This document shows, piece after piece, positions 44,854 to 53,461 of a stretch of DNA of 64,000 bases (its first letter is position 1; every line of letters starts with the position of its first letter). Made by a program: the position numbers and the translations under genes. Origin of the DNA: G963678445 sp963678445 (GTDB taxonomy: Bacteria; Hydrogenedentota; Hydrogenedentia; Hydrogenedentales; G963678445); assembly GCA_963678445.1 (NCBI GenBank), contig OY782877.1:4340001-4404000 (forward strand), read 5' to 3'. Under the pieces are notes generated by a model that saw only the letters and a list, made by a program, of their open reading frames with translations, was not told the origin of the DNA and did not search any database.

Positions 44854-47343
44854 ATGACTAAAGATTCCTTTACGTGGTGTAGTCTGTCCTTTCTTATAGC
44901 GCTTAGCGCTCTTTTCCTCCTTGCGGGGTGCACGGGTGGTGACTTTCCTCCTCCAGCACGTCTATCGCTCGATCCCTACATTTCAGGTAACAATCAGGCA
45001 GCTTTGCAAGGCGAACTGCTTGCCAAGCCCTTCGTCGTGTTGGTGGAAGGGCCCCAAGAGCCCGGGCTCTTGGGGGGGAAAGGTTCGCGGCACGTTTTGC
45101 CGAGAGTCAAAGTGCAATTCTCGCTATTAAACCCGGAATCCGGTGCGCAATTTGAATCTGAATCTGAGAAAACAACATCGCTGCTCACCCAAACAGACGC
45201 AGGGGGAACCGCATCAGCGCAATTGCGCCTGGGACATTCCTGTGGCGACGTTTGGGTACAAGCGTCTTTGCCAGACTACCCCGAAGTGAAAGAAGTGCGT
45301 TTTCGCGCTGTTTCCGGGGTGCAAGTTGTCGGCGAAAACTTAGAGGCGGTGACGCAGGGAAAACTGGACGCCTTTGGAGTGCGTTTGCAACATGCCGATG
45401 GTACGCCAGCGCAAGGGGTAGAGGTGCTTTTCCGTACCGAGGGGGTTGCCGATGGCGCCAAAGTGGGGACGGGGTGCACTCTGACCGATGAAACAGGGCT
45501 TGCACAGAGCTCTTGGACCTTGGGTAAGAAAGTGCGCCAATACTACGCCTCGGTCGAGATCCATGATACACGTCGCGATGTTAGCCCGGAAAAACGTTTT
45601 GACGTTCGTGCAATTGAATTTATTGCGATGGCCACCAACAAACGCCAGATGTTTATCGTGCTCTTTGGCGGATTAGGCATATTCATTTTTGGTATGAAAT
45701 TGATGTCCGAAGGCCTGCAGCGTATGGCCGACCGTCGATTGAAGACCATATTGAACTTTATGACCCAGAATCGCTTCATGGCAGTGGGGGCGGGCTTAGT
45801 TATTACGGCCATGATCCAGTCCTCCAGCGCCACGACGGTGATGACGGTAGGCTTTGTTAATGCAGGATTGGTTACCTTCCGTCAAGCCATTGGCGTTGTT
45901 TTCGGTGCGAATATTGGTACTACGGTCACGGCGCAAATCATCGCATTCAAACTGGATGCATTAGCCTACCCCTCCATTGCGGTGGGGCTGGTAATGATGG
46001 CGCTTATAAAGCGTCCGCAATGGAAAGCCTTTGGGCAAACCATTCTGGGATTTGGTCTTCTGTTTCTTGGGATGACCACCATGTCCGGTATTCTCAAGCC
46101 GTTGCGACATAGTCCCGAATTCGTTTCCTGGTTTCACCTCTTCGACTGTTCTCCCGATGCTGGCGTCGGCATGGTCAAGGCAGCGCCTGCGCTGATGTGT
46201 ATCCTTATCGGCACGATTACCACCGTAGTGGTTCAATCCAGTTCCGCCACCGTGGGATTGGTCCTGGCCCTGTCCAGTCAGGGATTGATATCATTTTATA
46301 CGGCGGTTCCTTTGATTCTGGGAGACAACATAGGCACTACGATTACAGCGAATTTTGCCGCAATCGGTACAAACCGCAACGCACGCCGTGCTGCATTAGC
46401 CCATACAATGTTTAATGTGGTGGGTGCCTTGTATATGTATTTATTACTTTTTGTTCCTTTTTGGCATGGGCAGCCTGTTTTTTTGGGCCTTGTAGATTGG
46501 ATTACGCCAGGCGAAGTCTTTTCTGCCAATCCCGAAAACCTGTTACGTCATGTGGCCAACTCGCATACCACATTCAATATTATTAATGTGTTGCTCTTCA
46601 TACCTTTTGTGAGCGCAATGGCGCGATTATGCGAAAAGATTATTCCTGTTACCGAGGCGGATGCCGATACCGTATTGCAGTATCTTGAGCCCAATCTTCT
46701 GAAGACCCCTTCGATAGCCCTGGAACAAGCAGTGAAAGAAGTAGTGTATATGCTTCGTAAGGGGCAGGCCGCGTTAAATGATACCTGTAACCTGCTCTGT
46801 GATAACCAGGAAAAGCTGATTGGGAAGATCAAAGAGCGTGAAGAGCTTATGGACCGGCTTCAGCGCGAAATCACCGAATATCTGGTGGCCTTGTCACGTA
46901 AAGATATAAAACGTGCGGAATCGGCATTGATCCCCGCATTGGTGCACGCCGTCAATGACGCCGAACGTCTGGGGGATCACGCAGAAGAGTTGGTGGAATT
47001 GCATGCCTTGCTTAAAGAAGGACACCATGAAATCACCCAGGCAGGCAAAGAGGAGATTCGGCATCTGCAGTCATTGTTGAACGAACAATTTGCTGCCATT
47101 TTCCAAACCCTGGAGAAAAAGGATCTCAGCGGTGTAGACACTTCCATTGGCTTAGAGGCCAAGATTACCGAGGTGTTAAAGACGGCTTCAGAAGAGCACG
47201 TGAAACGGCTTGAAGCGGGGAGATGCAGTTTGCAGGGCGGGGTTGTCTTCCTGGATGCATTAGCCCATCTGGAGCGCATTGGCGATCACCTGTTAAATAT
47301 TGCAGAGCGCGCCGGGGTCGTTTTGAAAGTAACCGAGGAATAG
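44854..47343 (+). CDS. Ig-like / Na-Pi cotransporter / PhoU-like fusion lipoprotein
   Basis: The 829-residue product begins with a lipobox-like signal (LSALFLLAGC). About 25-250 forms two Ig-like (Big_1-type) domains: QTDAGGTASAQLRLGHSCGD and LTDETGLAQSSWTLG are typical strands. From about 268 comes the Na/Pi cotransporter core, with two repeats carrying MIQSSSATTVMTVGFVNAGL and VVQSSSATVGLVLALSSQGL, the paired QSSSAT motifs. The C-terminal 200 residues are PhoU-like helices (NDAERLGDHAEELVELHALL). It should import phosphate with sodium. A membrane transporter fused to an extracytoplasmic Ig module is unusual. Confidence 0.85.
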   Translation: MTKDSFTWCSLSFLIALSALFLLAGCTGGDFPPPARLSLDPYISGNNQAALQGELLAKPFVVLVEGPQEPGLLGGKGSRHVLPRVKVQFSLLNPESGAQFESESEKTTSLLTQTDAGGTASAQLRLGHSCGDVWVQASLPDYPEVKEVRFRAVSGVQVVGENLEAVTQGKLDAFGVRLQHADGTPAQGVEVLFRTEGVADGAKVGTGCTLTDETGLAQSSWTLGKKVRQYYASVEIHDTRRDVSPEKRFDVRAIEFIAMATNKRQMFIVLFGGLGIFIFGMKLMSEGLQRMADRRLKTILNFMTQNRFMAVGAGLVITAMIQSSSATTVMTVGFVNAGLVTFRQAIGVVFGANIGTTVTAQIIAFKLDALAYPSIAVGLVMMALIKRPQWKAFGQTILGFGLLFLGMTTMSGILKPLRHSPEFVSWFHLFDCSPDAGVGMVKAAPALMCILIGTITTVVVQSSSATVGLVLALSSQGLISFYTAVPLILGDNIGTTITANFAAIGTNRNARRAALAHTMFNVVGALYMYLLLFVPFWHGQPVFLGLVDWITPGEVFSANPENLLRHVANSHTTFNIINVLLFIPFVSAMARLCEKIIPVTEADADTVLQYLEPNLLKTPSIALEQAVKEVVYMLRKGQAALNDTCNLLCDNQEKLIGKIKEREELMDRLQREITEYLVALSRKDIKRAESALIPALVHAVNDAERLGDHAEELVELHALLKEGHHEITQAGKEEIRHLQSLLNEQFAAIFQTLEKKDLSGVDTSIGLEAKITEVLKTASEEHVKRLEAGRCSLQGGVVFLDALAHLERIGDHLLNIAERAGVVLKVTEE

Positions 47344-47379
47344 GAAGAAAAATTCAGGAAGGCGTGTGCGTTTCCTTAT

Positions 47380-48045
47380 TCATTCCGATTCGTTGATAGC
47401 AGGTTCAAAGACAGCACGGAAAGCCTTTTCGAAATGGTCCATTACCTCCGGCATCGCTGGTGCTTTTCCCAGCAATGCGGCTAAGGAGGTTACCGGTTTG
47501 TCTGCAATGCCGCACGGGATAATCAGCCCAAAGTGGTTCATATTCGGCGACACATTGAGGGCAATACCATGGAAGGTGACCCACTGGTGTACGCCTACGC
47601 CGATAGCAGCGACTTTTGCTCCATCAACCCATACGCCCGTATAGCCGGGCACCTGCTCGCCTTTGAGACCGTACTGCGCAAGGACTTGTATCAATGCGGT
47701 TTCCAAGCGGCGTAAATACCATCCCACTGAGCAGCGCCATTGCTTCAGATCCAGGATGGGATAGGCGACCAATTGTCCAGGGCCATGATAGGTAACATCC
47801 CCGCCCCGGTCGGTTGCCAAAAGCGCCACGCCCATCCTATCCAAAGCTCCCTCAGAATGCAGAATATGCGCCCGGTCCGCATTACGTCCCATGGTAATAA
47901 CCGGGCTGTGTTCTAACAGGAAAAGTGTGTTGGGCGCATTACCTTCCTCTACATCCTTGCATCGCGTTTTTTGTTGTTCCAGCATGGTGTCATACGCGAT
48001 AGGTTCAGAAATACGGATAGTTTCGATAGAATGCAATGTGGACAT
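47380..48045 (-). CDS. lipB: Octanoyl-[acyl-carrier protein]:protein N-octanoyltransferase
   Basis: The 221-residue LipB transfers octanoate from ACP to lipoyl domains. LLEHSPVITMGRNADRAH, GGDVTYHGPGQLVAYPILDL, GVWVDGAKVAAIGVGVHQW and the IIPCGIADKPVTSL stretch (catalytic Cys and Lys) match the family. LipA and a lipoyl domain are encoded 3 kb away in the same orientation. Confidence 0.95.
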   Translation of the reverse strand: MSTLHSIETIRISEPIAYDTMLEQQKTRCKDVEEGNAPNTLFLLEHSPVITMGRNADRAHILHSEGALDRMGVALLATDRGGDVTYHGPGQLVAYPILDLKQWRCSVGWYLRRLETALIQVLAQYGLKGEQVPGYTGVWVDGAKVAAIGVGVHQWVTFHGIALNVSPNMNHFGLIIPCGIADKPVTSLAALLGKAPAMPEVMDHFEKAFRAVFEPAINESE

Positions 48046-48073
48046 GGCTAGGTTTTTACCTTTTTACAATAAT

Positions 48074-48112
48074 AAAAAAAGGGAATCGCCTTCGTAATAC
48101 GAAGGGATTCCC
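48074..48112 (-). terminator. Terminator between thrC and lipB
   Basis: GGGAATC-G-CCTTCG (48081-48094) pairs with CGAAGG-GATTCCC (48100-48112) with one bulge. On the minus strand a seven-T run follows (48074-48080). It ends hom-thrC transcripts. Confidence 0.82.
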
Positions 48113-48127
48113 CGGAAAAAAATCGAA

Positions 48128-48247
48128 TTTAGTGATGGACATCTGAGAAGTTATCATAAAAAACGAAATTTTTGTTTCGGTCAGGGACGGCAAGGACCAT
48201 ATTTAATGGGTGTGGTCCTGGTCACCTTGCGGTCGCTGGACCGCTTT
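48128..48247 (+). repeat. Intergenic repeat element, copy F (long form)
   Basis: TTTAGTGATGGACATC, TATCATAAAAAACGAAATT, CAGGGACGGCAAGGACCATA and GGTGTGGTCCTGGTCACC, then TTGCGGTC-GCTG-GACCGCTTT. The long form adds a TGGTCC arm facing GGACCA. It reaches the thrC stop codon (48246-48248). Confidence 0.85.
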
Positions 48248-49325
48248 AAAGAGACAACACGTCGAGAATCGCGCGTTCTTCTGCCTCTACCGTCACCGGT
48301 TCCTCTGCAGCAGCAATAGCGCTGTCCGGATCTTTCAATCCGTGGCCTGTCAGGATACACACAATGCGGATGCGTTTCCCATTGCGCGGCTCTACAGAGT
48401 CGAAAAAGCCATTCTCGGCCAATTTAATCAATCCAGCGATACTGGAAGCACTGGCGGGCTCAGCGAAAATGCCTTCCGTCCTGGCCATCAACTTATACGC
48501 TTCACGGATTTGATGATCAGTGACCATACCAATGACGCCGTTCGATTCATCACGCGCCGCTTCCGCCGTTTTCCAACTAGCGGGATTGCCGATGCGGATA
48601 GCCGTGGCGAAGGTTTGCGGATCGGTGACAGGATGTCCTAGCACGATAGGGGCGGAACCTGCAGCCTGGAAGCCCAGCATACGCGGCAATGCGTCGCTTT
48701 TGCCCAAGTCTTTATAGGCCTTGTATCCCTTCCAATACGCGGTGATGTTGCCCGCGTTGCCAACCGGCATCGATTGGAAGTCAGGGGCAACGCCCTCGAA
48801 ATCGTCAAGGATTTCAAATGCGCCCGTTTTTTGTCCTTCAATGCGATAGGGGTTCACGGAATTAACAAGGGCGATAGGGTGCTCTTCACAGATTTTTCGT
48901 ACCAGCGTAAGCGCATCGTCGAAATTGCCTTTGATTTGGATTACAGTAGCCCCGTGCACCATAGCCTGTGACAGCTTTCCGAGTGCAATTTTTCCCTCAG
49001 GTATAAGCACCGCACATTGAATACCGGCGCGTGCCGAATAGGCAGCTGCCGCGGCAGAAGTGTTGCCGGTAGAGGCGCACATAACCACCTTGTAGCCGTC
49101 TTCTACCGCTTTGGTGACGGCCATTGTCATACCGCGATCCTTGAAGGAGCCCGTGGGGTTTAACCCTTCATATTTCAACCAGAGCTCCAGCTTGGGATGA
49201 ATGGCGGCGCTCAGATTTTCAGCAGGGATGAGCGGTGTGGAGCCTTCATTGAGGCTGATGACACGGGTTTTTTCTGTAACGGGCAAATACTCGCGGTAGC
49301 GTTCGATTACACCGGGATTTTGCAT
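48246..49325 (-). CDS. thrC: Threonine synthase
   Basis: The 359-residue PLP enzyme converts O-phosphohomoserine to threonine. LNEGSTPLI, GLNPTGSFKDRGMTMAVT (Schiff-base Lys), ASTGNTSAAAAAYSARAG, MPVGNAGNITAYWKG and GIFAEPASASSIAGLIKL are standard signatures. It follows hom by 33 bp. Its stop lies within element F, and a terminator follows. Confidence 0.95.
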   Translation of the reverse strand: MQNPGVIERYREYLPVTEKTRVISLNEGSTPLIPAENLSAAIHPKLELWLKYEGLNPTGSFKDRGMTMAVTKAVEDGYKVVMCASTGNTSAAAAAYSARAGIQCAVLIPEGKIALGKLSQAMVHGATVIQIKGNFDDALTLVRKICEEHPIALVNSVNPYRIEGQKTGAFEILDDFEGVAPDFQSMPVGNAGNITAYWKGYKAYKDLGKSDALPRMLGFQAAGSAPIVLGHPVTDPQTFATAIRIGNPASWKTAEAARDESNGVIGMVTDHQIREAYKLMARTEGIFAEPASASSIAGLIKLAENGFFDSVEPRNGKRIRIVCILTGHGLKDPDSAIAAAEEPVTVEAEERAILDVLSL

Positions 49326-49358
49326 GGTTTATTCCTTACACATATCTTATGGACAGGT

Positions 49359-50639
49359 TTATGAAAGCACTCTGATGGCATGCGTCGGTTCGGTAATTGC
49401 GCTAAGCGCATTGATTTCCGAAAGCGCCGCTAGTATACCAGATTCTACAGTGTCATGTGTCATCATGACCACGGCAACCGGTTGACCGGGATTCTCTTCA
49501 TTTTGGGTGCATGAGGCGATACTGACACCATGCTTGCCAAGAATGGTACATACTTCGCCTAATATACCGGGACGATCTTCGGTGGTCAAGCGCAGATAAT
49601 AGCGCCCTTGCAGCAATCCTATATCGCGCAGGCTGATAGCGTGGGAATAATGGAATGGCGGTGCTACGGGCGCTTTATCTCCGCGTCGGGCGATATCAAC
49701 GATATCTCCTACAACCGCGCTGGCGGTGGGCAGCTTGCCTGCGCCGCGACCATAATAAAGCGTGGCGTCGGCAATATCGCTTTCCACGTACACCGCGTTG
49801 AATTCATTGCGTACCGCAGCCAGCAGATGCGTTTCCGGCACTAATGCAGGATAGACCGCAGCCTCAATCTCGCCATTGACTTTGCGGATGACCGCCAGCA
49901 GTTTAATCTGATAGCCTAGTTCCTTCGCATAAGCCACATCCTGATGGGTGATTTTCGTAATGCCTTCCACATAGATATCGTCAAAATTGACCTTAGTGCT
50001 GTAGCATAACGACGCCAGAATCTGGCATTTATGGGCCGTGTCCCACCCTTCAATATCAAGATCGGGCGGTGTTTCAGCAAAGCCCTGTTCCTGCGCTTTT
50101 TTCAATACCGTATCGAATTCCATACCCTCAAAAGTCATGCGACTGAGGATATAGTTGCAGGTGCCGTTGAGGATGCCATATACCGCATGGATATGATTGG
50201 CGGCCAAGGATTCGCGGATGGCTTTGATGATAGGGATGGTGCCGGCAACGGCTGCTTCGTAGCGCAAATCTACCTTGTTTTCAATGGCCGTTTCGGTTAA
50301 TTCCACGCCTGCCTTTGCCAGAAGCATTTTATTGGCAGTAACTACGTGCTTACCTGCCTTCATCGCTTCCAGGATAAACCGTTTTGCGGGTTGCTCGCCT
50401 CCGATAAGCTCACATACAACATCAACCGCCGGATCGGCAATGAGTGTCGCAGCATCAGCACTGATTGTGACGCCATCTAATGCATATGGCGCCAGCAATT
50501 CCTGCTTTAATTCCGCCACATGCACCAATCGCACGTCTACACCTGCTTTGTCTGCAATTACTCCCGTGTTGTTCAGCAACGTTTCAATAACGCCGCCGCC
50601 AACCGTTCCTGCGCCGATTACACCTACGCCAAGCGCCAT
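49359..50639 (-). CDS. hom: Homoserine dehydrogenase with ACT domain
   Basis: Start MALGVGVIGAGTVGGG (50639) was chosen for its GAAAGGTGA ribosome binding site; a 23-residue in-frame extension lacks family character. The product is 426 residues. It has an NAD(P) site GVIGAGTVGGG, the VTANKMLLA stretch, catalytic region ILNGTCNYILSRM, and AEGWDTAHK-like DIEGWDTAHK. A C-terminal ACT domain (YYLRLTTEDRPGILGEV) is probably the threonine feedback site. hom and thrC form the threonine operon. Confidence 0.95.
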   Translation of the reverse strand: MALGVGVIGAGTVGGGVIETLLNNTGVIADKAGVDVRLVHVAELKQELLAPYALDGVTISADAATLIADPAVDVVCELIGGEQPAKRFILEAMKAGKHVVTANKMLLAKAGVELTETAIENKVDLRYEAAVAGTIPIIKAIRESLAANHIHAVYGILNGTCNYILSRMTFEGMEFDTVLKKAQEQGFAETPPDLDIEGWDTAHKCQILASLCYSTKVNFDDIYVEGITKITHQDVAYAKELGYQIKLLAVIRKVNGEIEAAVYPALVPETHLLAAVRNEFNAVYVESDIADATLYYGRGAGKLPTASAVVGDIVDIARRGDKAPVAPPFHYSHAISLRDIGLLQGRYYLRLTTEDRPGILGEVCTILGKHGVSIASCTQNEENPGQPVAVVMMTHDTVESGILAALSEINALSAITEPTHAIRVLS

Positions 50640-50728
50640 GGTATCACCTTTCCGATTTGGTTGTGCTTGTTCCTTTCCAAGGCCATACAGCCGTGACAAG
50701 CAATGCATCGACGGTATACATACACCGC

Positions 50729-50847
50729 CTTAGTGACTAAAATTTTGAAAAGCTGTCATAAAAACCGAAGTTTTATTTCGAACAGAGACGTCAAGGACCC
50801 TATCTCGTGGGTGTGATCCTGGCCACCTTGTGCTCGCTCAACCGCTT
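50729..50847 (+). repeat. Intergenic repeat element, copy G (long form)
   Basis: CTTAGTGACTAAAATTTTGAAA, CTGTCATAAAAACCGAAGTT, CAAGGACCCTAT, GTGTGATCCTGGCCACC and TTGTGCTCGCTCAACCGCTTA. It ends 3 bp before the stop codon of the lipoyl-domain gene. Confidence 0.8.
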
Positions 50848-50850
50848 ACT

Positions 50851-51096
50851 CTATACTTCCAATATGCATAACGCATCGCCGACTGTGATATCATCGCCTT
50901 CGGCTACGCAATACTCCACGAGTTGGCCGGTTTTGGGGCAAGGTACCACAAACGAGGCCTTATCAGTCGTTAATTCCAACAGATCATCATTCTCATTCAA
51001 CGCCGCGCCTACCTTTGCCAACAGAAAAGAAACCGTTCCCCCCTGTACCGCATCATCATCATCTCCCAGACTCGGTAAAAGTACCTCATAGCGCAT
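50851..51096 (-). CDS. Free-standing lipoyl domain protein
   Basis: The 81-residue protein is a whole biotinyl/lipoyl domain: RYEVLLPSLGDDDDAVQGG, then ENDDLLELTTDKASFVVPC with the acceptor lysine in TTDKAS, and VAEGDDITVGDALCILEV. It resembles the N-terminal domain of 2-oxoacid dehydrogenase E2 proteins, but no E2 core follows. It lies directly downstream of lipA, so it may be a carrier or assembly substrate for lipoylation. Confidence 0.9.
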   Translation of the reverse strand: MRYEVLLPSLGDDDDAVQGGTVSFLLAKVGAALNENDDLLELTTDKASFVVPCPKTGQLVEYCVAEGDDITVGDALCILEV

Positions 51097-51180
51097 CGTA
51101 AGTTATCCTTAATAAATCCCTGATGGTCCAGAGACCACATCCGGTACTATCGTGGTTCTCGCCACGGGTGCATCGCAAAG

Positions 51181-52104
51181 CTAGCTTAAGTCCTCGTTTT
51201 TCATTGTTTCTTTCTCTTTCTGTAAAGAGGAAGAAGAATCGTCTGCAAGCGCCTTAAACAGCTCTTCGGAACGATATGAACTCCGTACAAAAGGTCCGGC
51301 TACGGCGAAATCAAAGCCCATTTTATAGGCCGTTTTTTCGTATTCTTTAAACTGCTCCGGTGTAATAAATTCAGCGACATCTTCATGTTTAGGCGTGGGC
51401 TGCAAGTATTGCCCCATACTAACTACACGACAACGGGCATCCAGCAAATCCGCCAAGGTCGCATGCACTTCCGATTCGGATTCGCCACAACCCAGCATAA
51501 ACCCCGATTTGATATGGCACTGTGGTGCAATTTCAGCGGCCATTCGGAGCACTTCCAGTGAACCCTCATAGCTGAAACGGCGGTCACGCATACGTGGGTG
51601 TAAACGCCGTACCGTTTCCAGATTATGGGCGAAGACCTCGGGTTGCGCCTGCAGAACCTTTTCGATGGCTGCGCGCTCGCCTCCAAAATCCTGCACCAAC
51701 ACTTCCACAGTTACCTGAGGACATTTCGCTTTCACCGTGTGCACCGTTTCTGCAATATGGGCAGCTCCTCCGTCCGGTAAATCATCACGGGTTACCGTGG
51801 TGATTACAACATGACGTAGCTGTAATCGGTTTACGGCATCGGCTACGTGTTGCGGTTCGTCTGGGTCCAGCGCAGCAGGATGTCCGCTGTTGACCGCGCA
51901 AAAGGTACAATGACGCGTGCAGGTGTTGCCCATGCTCAGGAAGGTTGCTGTGCGGCGTTGCCAACACTCAGACTGATTTGGGCAATGTGCGCTTTGGCAT
52001 ACGGTGTGGAGTTGTAAATCGCCCAATAAGTGACGTACTTCCGATACTGCAGCACCGGAAGGCCAAGGGCGTCGAATCCATTGTGGGAATGAGGGCGTAG
52101 ACAT
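51181..52104 (-). CDS. lipA: Lipoyl synthase
   Basis: The 307-residue radical-SAM enzyme inserts two sulfurs into octanoyl-protein. The auxiliary cluster motif CQSAHCPNQSEC precedes the SAM cluster motif CTRHCTFC. TTVTRDDLPDGGA, HNLETVRRL, KSGFMLGCGE and GPFVRSSYRSEE (Ser ligand) complete the family. Full length, with an extra hydrophilic tail of about 25 residues. It heads a lipA-lipoyl-domain unit. Confidence 0.96.
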   Translation of the reverse strand: MSTPSFPQWIRRPWPSGAAVSEVRHLLGDLQLHTVCQSAHCPNQSECWQRRTATFLSMGNTCTRHCTFCAVNSGHPAALDPDEPQHVADAVNRLQLRHVVITTVTRDDLPDGGAAHIAETVHTVKAKCPQVTVEVLVQDFGGERAAIEKVLQAQPEVFAHNLETVRRLHPRMRDRRFSYEGSLEVLRMAAEIAPQCHIKSGFMLGCGESESEVHATLADLLDARCRVVSMGQYLQPTPKHEDVAEFITPEQFKEYEKTAYKMGFDFAVAGPFVRSSYRSEELFKALADDSSSSLQKEKETMKNEDLS

Positions 52105-52450
52105 AAAACTTACAAATTACGTGGCAGATATTCCGTAAAGCGGGCTGACAACCACACGCAGGTGGTCTGTGTCACGGCTAAGCGGTCTGTGCCACAGGCT
52201 ATACATAAAAAAGCGTCTTTGCCATCACAAGCTACAGCAAAATTTCACGCATTTATGTTACCGTATTTTTCAAATGTTAAAATATGCATTATCGTTGTAG
52301 CACGGTCTTAGGTAGAGGCTGGAGGGAAGCATCTGTTGTGTCGTGGAGCGCTACATTTCGCACGCATTATAGCACGACAACGAAGCGATCGGAAGTTTTG
52401 CGCCGGATTTTACGCAAAAAATGAGAAGAAAAATATGCGAAATGAGTAGG
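52105..52450. other. Intergenic region before the PAS gene
   Basis: Divergent spacer between lipA and the PAS-domain gene. It holds short inverted stretches (for example GGTGGTCTGTGTCACGG near 52160-52180) but no gene or firm promoter. Part may be a decayed repeat copy. Confidence 0.35.
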
Positions 52451-52478
52451 CTGTAACAGAAAGCGGTTTCCTGTTATA
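52451..52478. promoter_or_regulatory. Imperfect palindrome upstream of the PAS gene
   Basis: CTGTAACAGAAA (52451-52462) is mirrored by TTTCCTGTTATAG (52467-52479, one insertion, one mismatch) around a short GC-rich centre. It lies about 55 bp upstream of the PAS start and could be an operator. Confidence 0.35.
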
Positions 52479-52534
52479 GTTCCATTGAAGGTCATAGTAG
52501 TGTTTGAGCGTCAACAAAGCATTTGCGGGGTACT

Positions 52535-53455
52535 ATGCGTATTGCAAAAACACCACCGTTCTCCGTGGTGATATTACTGGTCGTTTTTTTACTGATGGTG
52601 GTGTTGGCGCTGGTTTTTTTGAATTTAACATCACCAGTGATGACCCGAGCGTTGGCCGGTGGCGGGACGGTAGGGGTTTTGGTGGTGGGGGGAGGATTGC
52701 TTTTTTGGGTGGTGCGGCGTCTGGAGGTGAGTGAAGCGCGTCTGAGTATGATCGTGGAAAGTGTCTCGGATGGTATTGTGACGACAGATGAGTGCGGTTA
52801 TATTGAGACGGTAAACACCAGTGCAGTGGCGATGCTTGGCTATCGTCCTGGTCAGATGCGCGGCAGTCGTATTACTATTTTGCTTTCTTCGACCTATTGG
52901 GAAAATGATGAGTATAGTTCGCTGATGGCGTTTTTGAGGGACAATCAGCTGGATGCGTCAGGAATGCCGCACGAAGTGCGTGGTTTACGTCGGGATGGTT
53001 CCTCTTTTGCAATGGATTTTTCGGTGAATGCCGCGTATCTGGACGAACGATTGGTTTATACCATTACGATGCGCGATGTGACAGAACGGCATGAGGCGGA
53101 GGCTGCGTTGAAGCGGGTACATGATGAGCTGGAAGCGCGGGTCTGCATGCGTACAGCAGATTTAGAAGCGGTCAACAAACAGTTGCAATGTGAAATTACG
53201 CAACGTAAAAAGACGCAGGAAGAGCGCGAGGCATTGATTCAGGAATTACAAAGTGCATTGGCGGAAATTAAGGTATTGAGTGGTTTGTTGCCGATTTGTG
53301 CACATTGTAAAAAGATTCGTGACGACCAAGGGTATTGGAGTCAAATAGAGGTGTATATTCGCGATCATTCGGACGCGGAGTTTAGTCATGGGATTTGTCC
53401 CGAATGCGCCAAAGAATTGTATCCGGGTTTAAAGCTGTCGGGCGGACAAGGATAG
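52535..53455 (+). CDS. Membrane-bound PAS-domain signalling protein
   Basis: ATG 52535 was preferred over the TTG 12 bp earlier. The 306-residue protein has two membrane helices in the first 65 residues and a PAS domain (about 70-185, IVTTDECGYIETVNTSAVAML and YTITMRDVTERHEAE). A coiled coil (about 190-250) follows. The Cys-rich tail LPICAHCKKIRDDQGYW ... HGICPECAKELYPGL, common after PAS domains, may bind metal. No kinase or cyclase output domain is present. The O-antigen-ligase gene follows 6 bp later. Confidence 0.8.
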   Translation: MRIAKTPPFSVVILLVVFLLMVVLALVFLNLTSPVMTRALAGGGTVGVLVVGGGLLFWVVRRLEVSEARLSMIVESVSDGIVTTDECGYIETVNTSAVAMLGYRPGQMRGSRITILLSSTYWENDEYSSLMAFLRDNQLDASGMPHEVRGLRRDGSSFAMDFSVNAAYLDERLVYTITMRDVTERHEAEAALKRVHDELEARVCMRTADLEAVNKQLQCEITQRKKTQEEREALIQELQSALAEIKVLSGLLPICAHCKKIRDDQGYWSQIEVYIRDHSDAEFSHGICPECAKELYPGLKLSGGQG

Positions 53456-53461
53456 TGTAGG

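Noticed and set aside
51118..51180. Possible decayed repeat copy before the lipA stop.
   Set aside because: Similarity is limited to short stretches, so it was mentioned only as context.
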